Position numbers and translations under genes: made by a program. From positions 279,903,803 to 279,967,802 of the forward strand of contig NC_073745.1 in the NCBI RefSeq assembly GCF_029784135.1: a DNA stretch of 64,000 nucleotides. Reading direction: 5' to 3'. Below are positions 54,523-64,000 of the stretch, piece after piece. A model generated the notes under the pieces. That model ran no database searches. It was not told the DNA's origin and worked only from the letters and a program-made list of their open reading frames with translations. This DNA is from Toxorhynchites rutilus septentrionalis (lineage: Eukaryota > Arthropoda > Insecta > Diptera > Culicidae). Numbering within the stretch: the first letter of the stretch is position 1; the number at the start of each line of letters is the position of its first letter.

Positions 54523-56779
54523 TCACCGTCGGACGTTGTCAGCACTTTGGTCAGCCCTCCACCTTCGCTGCAGCTCCGACATGATTTGTGTGATTGCACT
54601 GCTCACGGCATTCCAGATCATCTCGTCGCGACACATCTCCTCCACAATATTCTCTACATGAAGTGCAGGCAGCCCCTCGCGCCTTTCGATGAACCTGGGA
54701 CAGACAAAAACGACGTGCTCCGGTGTTTCCTCCATATCTCCACAGTCCGGACAGAGGGGTGAAACTGCGTGCCCGAACCGGTGTAGATATTGCCTGAAAC
54801 AGCCATGCCCAGACAGAAACTGCGTCAAGTAAAAGTTAACTTCACCGTGTTTCCTGTTCAACCAGGTCGAAAGTACCGGTATCAGCCTGTACGTCCATCT
54901 ACCATTTTCTGCCGTATCCCATTCATACTGCCATTTGTCCAACGACTCCGCTCTCATCAATTTCCGGATACCTCTGCTTTCCCGTCGCTTGTAGCACTCG
55001 CTATCTTCCGCCAGAGTGATGCAGATGGGAATCATTCCGGCGATTACACACACAGCTTCTGTCGAAATGGTCCTATAAGCACTTACGACTCGCATGGCCA
55101 TGAGTCGGAATGTGCTGTTCAGCTTCCTCCGATTTCGGTGGGTTTCCAGAGCCGCCAACCAGGCAGGGCCACCATACCTCAGTATCGACGAAGATACACT
55201 TGCCAAGAGACGCCTCTTGCTGCTGCTTGGGCCAAAGCTATTTGGCATGATCCTCGCCACCACGTTGATGGCCTTTGACGCCTTCCCACATGCATAGTCG
55301 ACGTGCTGGTTGAAGTTCAGCCGGTCGTCGATCATGACTCCGAGGTACTTCACCGCCCGCTTCGAAACGATGGTATGTCCTCCGACCGATACCTCTGCCC
55401 GCAGCACTGCCTTACAATTGCTCACTAACAGCACCTCGGTTTTGTGATGTGCCATCTGGAGCTTTACGCTGTCCATCCAACTACCGATCATGTCTACAGC
55501 CTCAGTCGCCAACATTTCCACCTCCTGAAGCGTCTCGCCGATTACCGTTGTTACGATGTCGTCCGCGAAGCCCACGATCTCCACACCTCTGGGTAGCTTC
55601 AGCCTTAGAACACCGTCGTACATCGTGTTCCAAAGCGTAGGACCTAGGATGGAGCCTTGTGGAACTCCCGCCGAGATATTCTTCACTATCTGTCCCCTGT
55701 CTGTGTTGTATACCAGGATCCGATTCTGGAAATAACTCCTCAGTATCCTGTACAGGTAGCTAGGGACCTTCAATCTGTGTAGCGCCTCGGCGATGGCCTC
55801 CCAGCTGGCACTATTGAAGGCGTTCTTCACGTCAATCAAAATCACCGCGCAGTAACGGTCGCCTCTTCGTTTTTGTTTAAGCGAGACCTGAGCTTTCTCG
55901 ATAACTGTCCGAATAGCGTCCACTGTCGACTTTCCTTTCCGGAACCCGAACTGCATTTTCGACAATCCGTGGTCATCCTCCGTGCATTTCACCAGTCTGT
56001 TGAGAATAACCCTTTCCAAGAGCTTTCCCAAAGTATCCAACAAACAAATAGGCCTATACGACGCTGGATCTCCAGGTGGCTTTCCTGGTTTCGGGAGCAG
56101 CACCAACTTTTGTATCTTCCATTCCGCAGGGAAGAGACCGTCATCCAGGCATTTCTGCAGCACCACCCTGAACATGTCGGGGAAAGCAAGGATCGCCGAT
56201 TTCAGGGCCACATTGGGGATTCCGTCGGGGCCGGGTGCTTTTTTCAACTTTAGACCTTTTGCCACCGCGATGAGTTCTTCGTTGGTGACTTGTGTGTTCT
56301 CTGCTTCGTCCTCACCGTACAGTGTGGGTGGCCACGTCGGTGGGTCGTGCTGCGGAAAGAGTCCATTCACAATGACCTCGAGTTTTTCCGGACATAATTC
56401 CATGGGAGTCGTTGAACTACGGAATTTCGCCATCACGATTCGATATGCTTCACCCCAAGGATTTGCGTCGACGTCACGACACAGCTCCCTATAGCAGTTC
56501 GATTTGCTCCTACGTATCTCTCGTTTCAAGGCGGCTCTGGTCGCTCGGAAAGACGCGCGGTGCTCCTCTCTCTCTACATCGGTTCGTGCCCTCTGGACTC
56601 TTCTTCTGGCTCGTAGACAGTTAGCGCGGAGGATGCTGAGTGTCTCGTTCCACCAGTAGGCTGGACGTCGTTCATTCGTCGGGTTCAGTCTTCTCGGCAT
56701 CGCTGTATCGCATGCCCTCACCAATGTTCCTGTTAGCCCGTCGGCGCTCAGATTAAGAGTTCTGCTGTCTATGCGTAGT
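54523..56779 (-). CDS. R1-clade retrotransposon ORF2 fragment (RT and CCHC finger), N-terminus missing
   Basis: An open frame without stops runs from the microsatellite junction to a stop at 54523. The first Met (56724) is internal, so the frame is a truncated ORF2 rather than a complete protein. From that Met: KKAPGPDGIPN (161-171), catalytic Asp298 in VILIDVKNAF, GVPQGSILGPTLW (353-365), GFADDIVT with Asp388/Asp389, then the thumb and a C-terminal CCHC finger (CPDCGDMEE..H..C, 658-675). The AP-like endonuclease that precedes RT in this clade is absent. An open frame over 2.2 kb shows that the insertion is recent. Confidence 0.9.
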
Positions 56780-56780
56780 G

Positions 56781-56781
<1 letters not shown>

Positions 56782-56825
<44 letters not shown>
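56782..56825. repeat. (TG)22 microsatellite, right of the R1-clade element
   Basis: A 44-base TG run flanks the truncated 5' end of the element and continues the microsatellite seen at 53645. Confidence 0.97.
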
Positions 56826-56827
<2 letters not shown>

Positions 56828-57183
56828 GAAAATCTGGTAGGAGTGGGCAGCGCAGCTCAAACGCAAAGATAGACGGAACTGAAGAAACGAAAAAAGGTGT
56901 TCAGAGCGGAACCAAATATAACTCGCTGGCATCAAACATATGTTTAAGTTAAATAAACGCTAAGGCGAGCAACGAAAAACTCCATGAGTGCAATTGATAT
57001 AGCTTAAAATCACTAGCAAAAATTTTACTCGCGTTTGCGTGTCAGGCAATAGAACCACCGACAACAGTAGCCCACTTGCCACATAATTTACCACGATCAT
57101 GCGGTCGATTAGTTAGTTTTTGAATTTCATATTAATGTTAACGAGTACACTTCCTGCATGTTGTTCTATGATATTATATTATA
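56826..57183. other. AT-rich spacer
   Basis: No gene or repeat recognised. Confidence 0.5.
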
Positions 57184-57705
57184 CGAGGGCAGCCCGATAA
57201 GTACTGAGCCTATAAAAAAACAAAAGTTTTGGAGAAGTGGCGATTTAATTCTCACCATAGTCTCCATTTAGCTCGATACACTTGACCCAGCAATGCTCCA
57301 ACTTCTTTAATCCATCTGAAAAATACGTTTTCTCGAGGTCTGCAAAGTAGGCCTCCGTGGCGGCGATGATCTCCTCATTCGACTCAAATTTCTGCCCGGT
57401 GAGTGATTTTTTCGAGTTTGGGAACAAAAAAAAGTCGCCCGGGGCCAAATGAGGAGAATACGGTGGATGGGGCAGCAGTTTGTAGCGCAGTTCGACCAAT
57501 TTGGCCGTGGCGACGGCAAAATTGCCATTTTTTCATTTTTCTAAAATCCGCAGACACGCCTGCTTCCACACACGGTCAAACCAAAACTACGGGTCCGATT
57601 CGGCTGAAATTTTGGCAGTAGCCGTTTACGAGAATGTACTACACGATAAGTAATCTTTCTTGCACCATCGGGCGATGAGGCTAAGTACTTGTCGGACCGT
57701 CCTCG
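57184..57705 (-). mobile_element. mariner remnant with internal deletion
   Basis: The left end CGAGGGCAGCCCGATAAGTA (57184 on) and the complement of the right end, CGAGGACGGTCCGACAAGTA, match at most positions and continue with ACT.AGCC. TA precedes the left end; the right TA is not preserved. About 520 bp remain of a normal 1.3 kb. Confidence 0.75.
57245..57525 (-). pseudogene. C-terminal mariner transposase fragment
   Basis: Minus-strand frame with LLPHPPYSPHLAPGDFFLFP, the segment that contains the third catalytic Asp of mariner transposases (here in APGD), followed by TEAYFADLEKTYFSDG, KLEHCWVKCIELNGDY and a stop. The N-terminal DNA-binding part and the first two catalytic Asp are deleted. 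It resembles the irritans group. Confidence 0.8.
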
Positions 57706-58080
57706 AATTTTCTATTGCATATATATTATATAAAAATTACATCCGCGCGCAGAATCAATTACGATTTTCTGATTTTACTACATTTTCCACTTTTATAAGT
57801 TCTTCAATGTTATAGGGTGATTATACGGCCTCGATATTAAGCATTTTGATTGATTGTTTCCAAATTGTGGAAGTGAAAGTAAGACGAACAGTTATGAGAA
57901 TAATTCGAAAAAGAGTGGATTAATCTATTCAAGCGAAATACTTCCTAACCTGTGTTCCGATCGTGCACCCAAAATTAAGTTTTAGCACATGTTTAGGAAT
58001 CCCGATGTATTACATTAAATGAGCTTAAAAATAAAGGAAACTGTGCTACTCTCTCATATTGGTATAGCATTTGTGTAATA
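57706..58080. other. AT-rich spacer ending in a split dispersed repeat
   Basis: No gene. 58014-58080 is the left part of the repeat seen intact at 46391-46545; it is interrupted here by the two elements that follow. Confidence 0.5.
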
Positions 58081-59179
58081 TACTGGCTGACCCGGCAAAC
58101 TTCGTCTCGCCCAAAATTTATTTTTCGTTATCACATCCACGTTTTCTTTCCAGTTTCGAACGAAGATCAATTTCGTTAGCGCAAACATCAAATGGACTAA
58201 TAACGCTTGTCAATATGTAATTGTAGAATATATGCGAATTGATTTTTTCGAACTTTTCCATTTTTTTCAGAGTTTTCCGAAAATTTTCAATTGTCATGTT
58301 TGGTTGAAATATGTGTATTATTTTTATGGGACCCCCTCTCCATTCCAGAGGAGGGAGGGGTGTCATACCATCCTAGAAACATTTCTCGTACCCAAAAACC
58401 CTCACATCCCAAATTTGACTCAATTTGCTTGATTATTTCTCGAGTTATGCAGAAGTTTGTGTTTCATTTGTATGGCAGTCCCATGCCCTTAGTGAGAGGG
58501 GACGAGTGTCTATTCACCATAGAAACATTTCGTGCCCCCTAAAATCTTCACATGCCAAATTTGGCTCCATTTAACTGATTAGTTTTCGAGTTATACAGAA
58601 ATTTGGCAGCCTCCTCTTGAAGAGAAAGACAGAAAGACAGAAAGACAGAAAGACAGAAAGACAGAAAGACAGAAAGACAGAAAGACAGAAAGACAGAAAG
58701 ACAGAAAGACAGAAAGACAGAAAGACAGAAAGACAGAAAGACAGAAAGACAGAAAGACAGAAAGACAGAAAGACAGAAAGACAGAAAGACAGAAAGACAG
58801 AAAGACAGAAAGACAGAAAGACAGAAAGACAGAAAGACAGAAAGACAGAAAGACAGAAAGACAGAAAGACAGAAAGACAGAAAGACAGAAAGACAGAAAG
58901 ACAGAAAGACAGAAAGACAGAAAGACAGAAAGACAGAAAGACAGAAAGACAGAAAGACAGAAAGACAGAAAGACAGAAAGACAGAAAGACAGAAAGACAG
59001 AAAGACAGAAAGACAGAAAGACAGAAAGACAGAAAGACAGAAAGACAGAAAGACAGAAAGACAGAAAGACAGAAAGACAGAAAGACAGAAAGACAGAGAG
59101 ACAGAAAGACAGAAAGACAGAATGACAGAAAGACAGAAAGACAGACAGACATCACTCCATTTTTATATATATAGATATA
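58081..59179 (+). mobile_element. dispersed repeat 'CCCGGCAAACTTCG', copy B, with expanded octamer tail
   Basis: It starts CTGGCTGACCCGGCAAACTTCG and ends CAGACAGACAGAC then ATCACTCCATTTTTATATAT, as copy A at 5302 does. It has the interior 5' part (58130-58310) that copy A lacks, and fewer 143-bp units. Between the interior and the end lies a 517-bp octamer array. Confidence 0.75.
58624..59140. repeat. (AGACAGAA)n array, about 64 copies
   Basis: A nearly perfect 8-base tandem repeat, with changes only near 59096 and 59123. Since 8 is not a multiple of 3 but 24 is, and no stop codon occurs in any phase, both strands are open (Lys-Thr-Glu-Arg-Gln-Lys-Asp-Arg and Cys-Leu-Ser-Val-Phe repeats). 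These are not genes. Confidence 0.98.
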
Positions 59180-59901
59180 TTAGAGTGCCAATGAAGATGG
59201 CCATCTCGAATTTTCAAAGCGAACTTGATTAAAAATGTTGATTCCCACGAAAAAGTACCCTGTGCAAAATATCAGCTCAACCGGTCTTCATTTACTAGTA
59301 TCGCACAGCGGTCCCCCATGGGGAGTCTAAAATCGACTTTTCAGACAAAAACGACCAAGTGCCTAAAAGTCAATTTTTTGTAACAATTTTTCTCGAGTTA
59401 ACAGTGAATCTCGACGTTTCACGCAATTCTAAGACATTTTTTTTTTAAAACCCCGATTTCTTTTACTTCCCTTAGGTGATTTTTCGATTTTCAAAAAACT
59501 AAAATTTCGAGATCTGCGACAATAGCGAATGAAGTCCGTATGAGCTAATATTTTGCGGAGGGTATTTTATCGTGCAAATCAATATTTCGCAGGGAGTCCC
59601 GCATGAAAAATCGATATGACGATTTTCATTGGCACCCTAAACCATACGTTTTGCCTCGTATTCCGAAAAAAACGACAAAGCCTCAAAGTGTCGATTTTTA
59701 ACAAAAAAAAATCGAGATGACAGTAGACAGTTTTTGGTATCAACATTTTTTTTTCGAAAACTCCGATTTCCTTTATTTCCCTTGGGTGATTTTTCGGTTT
59801 TCAAAAAACTCAAACTTTGACCGCTGTGCGACACTAGTAAATGAAGTTCGCTTTGGAAATTCGAGGGTCACCTTTTTCCCATACATCCATTAGCACTCTC
59901 A
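59180..59901. mobile_element. fold-back / MITE-like element with three related arms
   Basis: The left end reads TTAGAGTGCCAATGAAGATGG, with AAAGCGAACTT and CTAGTATCGCACAGCGGTC following. The same order appears in reverse at the right end (TGAGAGTGCTAATGG in complement, with AAAGCGAACTTCATTTAC and CTAGTGTCGCACAGCGGTC). A third terminal copy lies in the middle: the complement of 59640 reads TTAGGGTGCCAATGAAAATC. A segment near 59453 (CCGATTTCTTTTACTTCCCTTAGG) recurs about 310 bp later. No coding sequence. Confidence 0.65.
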
Positions 59902-60589
59902 TATATATACTAGAGCAATATGAGCGAGCAAAACAGAAGACACATTGCCAATAAGCACACATTAGAGCTTTTCGCATATTATGCCGCATACACGGCCCAG
60001 ACCGAAAATGATATAGCAGCATTTCATTTTTACTAAAAAAATTAGTAAGAAGGTGATAATTTGGCGAGCAATTTGATCCTGTGGTTAGATTTTTAAGATG
60101 TTAATCGTAAATGGATCAATGAATTTAGGACGTGGGTTCTGGAAGGATGTTTACGATAACCAGTGGATGAAAACGTTTCTCTTGCCTTTTATTTGTCAAC
60201 ATGATATGTTTTTCTGTCATATTGTGACCAAATCTTACCTCCTGCGATTACTCTTGCCATGGATTGGTATCTGGTTTTTGTACCAAATTCATGATTCTTC
60301 CAAATTGTTCGGAAATTCGGCCAATTGAGCGATTTTGAGCTGAAATGAAGGCCTATCCTCGAAAATAAAAGGTGAGTCGATACTTATTGCGATACTTTCA
60401 AACTTGCGTAATTTGTTTCATTTAAGATCGGAATTCATCAAAAGAGAAAGAGAGAGAAACTAAATTTACGCTCAGTTATGCAGTTGTCAGTGGGATGGAA
60501 GAAAATTAGCAAACTGGTCACAAAAGGATTTTGTTCACCCAAATGCAAAAATCTGGGTTGTTGTATCGTGCCGCGGGCAAACTGATAAA
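59902..60589. other. AT-rich spacer, right part of the split repeat
   Basis: 59912-59965 continues the dispersed repeat interrupted at 58080. The rest has no supported gene. GAGAAAGAGAGAGAAAC at about 60443-60459 is a short purine run. Confidence 0.45.
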
Positions 60590-60845
60590 TCATCTGCCGT
60601 CTCAAGGGTCGTCCAAACCTTCTAGGAACGGATGACAGTGGACCACAAGCCAGGAGCCGAACGAAAACCGGCAATAATTTGATTGGTTATTTCAAGCGTT
60701 TGTGACCGTTTCAAATAGCTATTTTGGCAGGCCATATGACCATGCACAAACGAAATGAACCATTTGTGACCAAAGGCACCATAAACGGTGAGATCTACAA
60801 AACCGAGAGCCTCCAAAACGACTACATCACTACAATCAATGTTTC
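60590..60845 (+). pseudogene. second ITm-type transposase relic, heavily deleted
   Basis: Broken plus-strand frames read SRVVQTF (60602-60622), then a basic RKPGAGRKPG-like stretch (about 60640-60675), then after a deletion a degraded WQAI...RNEPF and VTKGTINGEIYKTESLQ (about 60767-60818). This parallels the ITmD37E relic at 8590-8700 (ICSCGKRS, TTGTVNGQIYLKKCLQ), so it is a member of the same group. No catalytic aspartate is visible. Confidence 0.6.
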
Positions 60846-63599
60846 AATTCAATAAATAATCATGTTTACCACTTTGAATTGTGTCATTTTCTGGGATAGA
60901 AAACGATGTAAATTTTGTTAAATAAAATTTAATAAAAATAATTCGTAATTGCTCGCGCGTTCGAAACTCTCATTCTTGTACTTTTGGTAGAATGATACGT
61001 TAGAAATAAGCGCTAATGGGCATATTTCAAAGTTTGGAAACTTTGCGATGAAACATTTTTCCTCACGCTCAACGCAGAGAAAACTTTCCGATGTATTCTC
61101 TTTTCCGAAACTTTTGAATATTCTATCCATCAAATGCCGTGAAATTCCTCGCAAGTATCACCGGCACAACACGCCCTCTCCGAGTTGATCGTCTTTCCAC
61201 TCAAACATATTCTTCCATTTTTCCCCATTCTCATTTCTGCTCCATCAGCAGCCGTCGCGGATATCCTTCATTTGTCTTTCCTCATATCTCCCGATGGTGG
61301 CGCGTTCGAGAGCAACAGATGAACACCAGAACGCCATCCCTCCTCCGCCTGGCGAATCACACGCTTCCCATTTGGGGGAAAATTCCTCCGAAAAGCAAAG
61401 AATCACTTTTCACTCGCACCGTGGCATCGTCACGTTGTCAAAAAAAAAAAACCTAGGGGAGTGAAATGTAATCAGGAAGTGGTGTCGTCTTGGTCGTTTT
61501 TCCTTGTGTGTGCGTTGTTATTGCATCTTTTGCTTTCGCGGACATTTTTAGCATAAGAATTTTACTACTCTGCCTCCCACTTTGGCGCTCCGCGCGCGAA
61601 ATGTCCTCAGCCTGCGCGTGGAGCGCGTGTGACGCAAAATCAGCAGGACGGAATCGAAATGGTCAGAGGCTAAGGAGAGAAAATATGTGACTGAACAAGA
61701 AAAAGACTAACGAAAAACAGGAAGTTTAAACTCGCCGCGCGTGTTCTTTGACTCTTGCTGTAACTGAATAACCACGGCTCGATCACCGCCCCGTGGTGGA
61801 GAGGGAGTAGGAAAGCAAACAAGGGGAGTTAGCGAACCCTCGTGTGGCGCGAAATTCTGAACACCTTTACGTTTAGCGGTTGTTTGGAAATTTGGTAAAC
61901 CTTGGGCGGCGGCGGCAGTGGGGGTGGCGGCTTGTTTATCATTCGCCGCTATATATTTTTTTCCGCCGCCAGTTTGCACGATCCGCCTTGTTTGTACGAT
62001 TATTATTGGTTCAGTTCCAAAAACACCAAACAACGGAGTATGCCGTCGCAGTGATTCCGTTGTGGACGGAGTTTGTAGCAAAAGTTCGACACAATGAACG
62101 TAGTAACGTAACAACGGCAGTCAAGTACCCGGGAATTCATTTGGGTAATGTTTGTCAATACATTATCGAGCCAAGAACCTCTCCAAGCAGAGGCGGAAAA
62201 CGTGATCGTTTGCCGTTTTTCGAAGTTTTCAATCGACGAAAGGAAGTGAAAAACATGATTTCGCTGAATTGCCAAGTGTAAACCGATTGGTCGTTGACCG
62301 CCCGGTCATTTCCGCCCCTGGTATGGACTTTGTTACTTGCGAGTCATAGCATGTTGAGTACTTTGTAAATTTGAAAGTCTCAAGAACAGCTACTGTATGG
62401 CACCTGGATTGTGGTTTCTACCACCAGCCGATACTGTTCGCGCCCTGCAGCTTGTTCCAAGATGTCACATTATCTCCTGATGTAATCAACCATGTCGAGC
62501 AACGCCGCGAATCGAAAGTGTTTTTTTTTACTTCCGGGGTTACGTGACCAAAAGTATTTGGCCGCGATTGGCGACTGCAACGAAGCGATGTGTCAAAGAA
62601 GGCACTCAATCAAAACAATGCAGATAACGTTACATAACACAGCGTAACTTTGGCAGGAAATGTTATCGAATGTAGATAAAATAATGGCCATGCGCAGATA
62701 TGTCAATGATTCGTCTCCGCAGAGCAGTTTAGGACCGAGGTCCGTGGTTTGACCTCAATTTCGCGTAGAAGACGCGACTCGTAACAGAGAAAAGGTAATC
62801 TCACGGAAATTGTTAAAACCTAAAGCCGACACAGAAAAATGGGCGATAGAAGAAAGATCACGGAAAACATCATCAGCACCTCTCCATAATGCGACGAGAG
62901 GCTTTTGCGACTCAGCAAAATCTTATTCCAATTCCTCAACAAACAACGGGCAGGGCGTTCAGCATGATCACGTGTTCATTGGTATGGCAGCTGGATATGG
63001 GATATCAATATCAAAAAGAATGGTCATTTGTGCATAAATTCGCAAACGGTTCGGAGCTCGCGTGTTGTGTTGGCGGCACGTGTAGATGATCTTTGTGCGA
63101 TGCTTTGCGATATGATATGATCGTGCTACAAGTTATTTCTGTGCTATTCCGTAGTTTGATCGACACAATAACTATCGTAGGGGATCATCAAAGTCTTTAT
63201 CTTCTTCAGTTGACACTTTTTTTTCTGTCAAGAGATTCTTCGCTTTCTTGAAGGAGTGTCACTTTGTATTTCCACGCTTCTTTTTAAGGGACTTTATCCT
63301 GAAAGTCAATCGTTCTTGCTGGATGACTTCAAATCTTATTAATCTTATCGTATAGACAAATCTTCAGGTTTTATATTAACAAATTGAAGCAATCTTTCAT
63401 CAGAATCTGGGGAGCGGACTTGCTCCCGGATGGTAATAAAATCATTAGATAATCGTTCAATATAATAGATTTTAAACTTTGTTGATATGTGTGGGATGGA
63501 CAGGGCTACACCTCAAGTGACGCATTTGGAGCGATCTTGTTAGGCGATTGGGTAGCTATCGATAAGGTTTGTGTGTCCAACGCGGATGTAGGAGAGGAT
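60846..63599. other. host-like mixed-composition DNA, no gene seen
   Basis: 60846-61130 is AT-rich. 61140-62800 has higher GC, CpG-containing words and several short frames on both strands that overlap and show no domain. 62800-63599 is mixed. It may be intron or intergenic DNA. I found no transposon ends or RNA gene in it. Confidence 0.4.
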
Positions 63600-63990
63600 T
63601 GAAGGATGTTGTGGTATGGGATGATGTAATCGATGTGATTCTCTACAAGACAGTGTTATGTTATATAATTTCGAATCCCAGGGTTCCCTTATGGCGGAGC
63701 ATCATCCACGAAAGGCACGCTAACCGCCTCTGTCCTACAGTCCCGACCTAGACCCAGACTATCGACTTCGTCGTTACCGGAAATACCAGAGTGACCTGGA
63801 ACATACTAAAATGATACATTGTTCTTCAATACAAAAATCTCGTTAAAAAAGTCGATGATGTTTGCTGGAAACGGATTTCAGCTTTCGCAGACAGCTTGCT
63901 GAATCGCTGAAGATTACAAACGGTCTTCAAGGTTGGGGAGTGGTTGAAGCTGGAAGCTTTCATAGGGGCATACCTTAGTGCTGAAGATAG
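63600..63990 (-). pseudogene. RNase H domain remnant of a non-LTR retrotransposon
   Basis: On the minus strand, near 63815-63760, the sequence reads VPGHSGISGNDEVDSL, the characteristic RNase H motif of I, LOA and related clades (PGHxGxxGNExAD). It is preceded by VLKNNVSF and a stop in place of Trp. The rest is broken by stops and frameshifts. The window ends before the reverse transcriptase that should lie upstream (higher coordinates), so the clade is not determined. Confidence 0.5.
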
Positions 63991-64000
63991 AACAGAATGA

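Larger units (their letters stand above)
53665..56781 (-). mobile_element. 5'-truncated R1-clade (Waldo-like) retrotransposon inside a (CA)n microsatellite
   Basis: Minus strand: (CA)n, then the truncated ORF without any 5' UTR, a 3' UTR of about 830 bp with internal repeats, 26 A, and (CA)n again. Waldo elements of the R1 clade are known to insert into ACAY-type simple repeats, and this position fits. Truncation removed the AP-endonuclease region, so the copy cannot move by itself. Confidence 0.88.

Noticed and set aside
54790..56494. Plus-strand frames of up to 170 codons
   Set aside because: Shadows of the minus-strand R1-clade ORF2.
58624..59140. A CRISPR array
   Set aside because: Direct repeats without spacers; eukaryotic context.
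58571..59174. Long open frames on both strands (185 and 194 codons)
   Set aside because: They are translations of an 8-base tandem repeat without stop codons; no non-repetitive coding part.

Overview
This window is insect DNA, most likely from a culicine (Aedes-like) mosquito. The organism is inferred from its element types, not from a host marker: ITmD37E-type transposase relics, several mariner types, pogo/Tigger elements, a tRNA-derived SINE, an R1-clade retrotransposon sitting in a (CA)n microsatellite, and high-AT spacer DNA. There is no bacterial gene organisation. One 500-N scaffold gap lies at 44630-45129.

Layout. 1-1740 is host-like noncoding DNA. 2147-9060 is AT-rich and holds small repeats and a dead ITmD37E transposon. 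9061-11976 is GC-richer host-like noncoding DNA. 11977-18024 is bounded by matching ends of a Tigger/pogo-type element. It holds a decayed transposase, a SINE with a perfect target-site duplication, an (AT)44 run and two more MITE-like elements. The only convincing host coding sequence is a minus-strand exon at 18179-19130. It encodes an acidic, low-complexity regulator with a PLDLS motif (CtBP-binding type) and ends at a strong splice donor. GC-rich DNA that probably holds its 5' flank follows to 21650. 21650-27918 has decayed coding remnants, a second host-like island and another Tigger-like MITE.

The outstanding feature is 28104-45129: a head-to-tail array, all on the minus strand, of five copies of one R4/Dong-clade non-LTR retrotransposon. 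Three copies are 4063-4064 bp, nearly identical and intact. One is an 840-bp internal-deletion derivative. One runs into the gap. Each copy's poly(A) tail abuts the precise 5' end of the next copy with 0-7 extra bases. The intact ORF carries a Myb-like N-terminus, a reverse transcriptase (YMDD), a CCHC finger and a restriction-like endonuclease.

From 45130 on come an internally deleted mariner with perfect 28-bp ends, a 1265-bp broken mariner, a host-like GC-rich island (48230-49560) and a 5'-truncated Waldo-like R1 element inside (CA)n. After these come a mariner fragment, a repeat whose tail has expanded into about 64 copies of an octamer, a fold-back element, an ITm relic, a last host-like stretch and an RNase H remnant at the right edge. 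Apart from the one exon, the genes here are those of mobile elements. Only the array and the R1 element still have long open frames.
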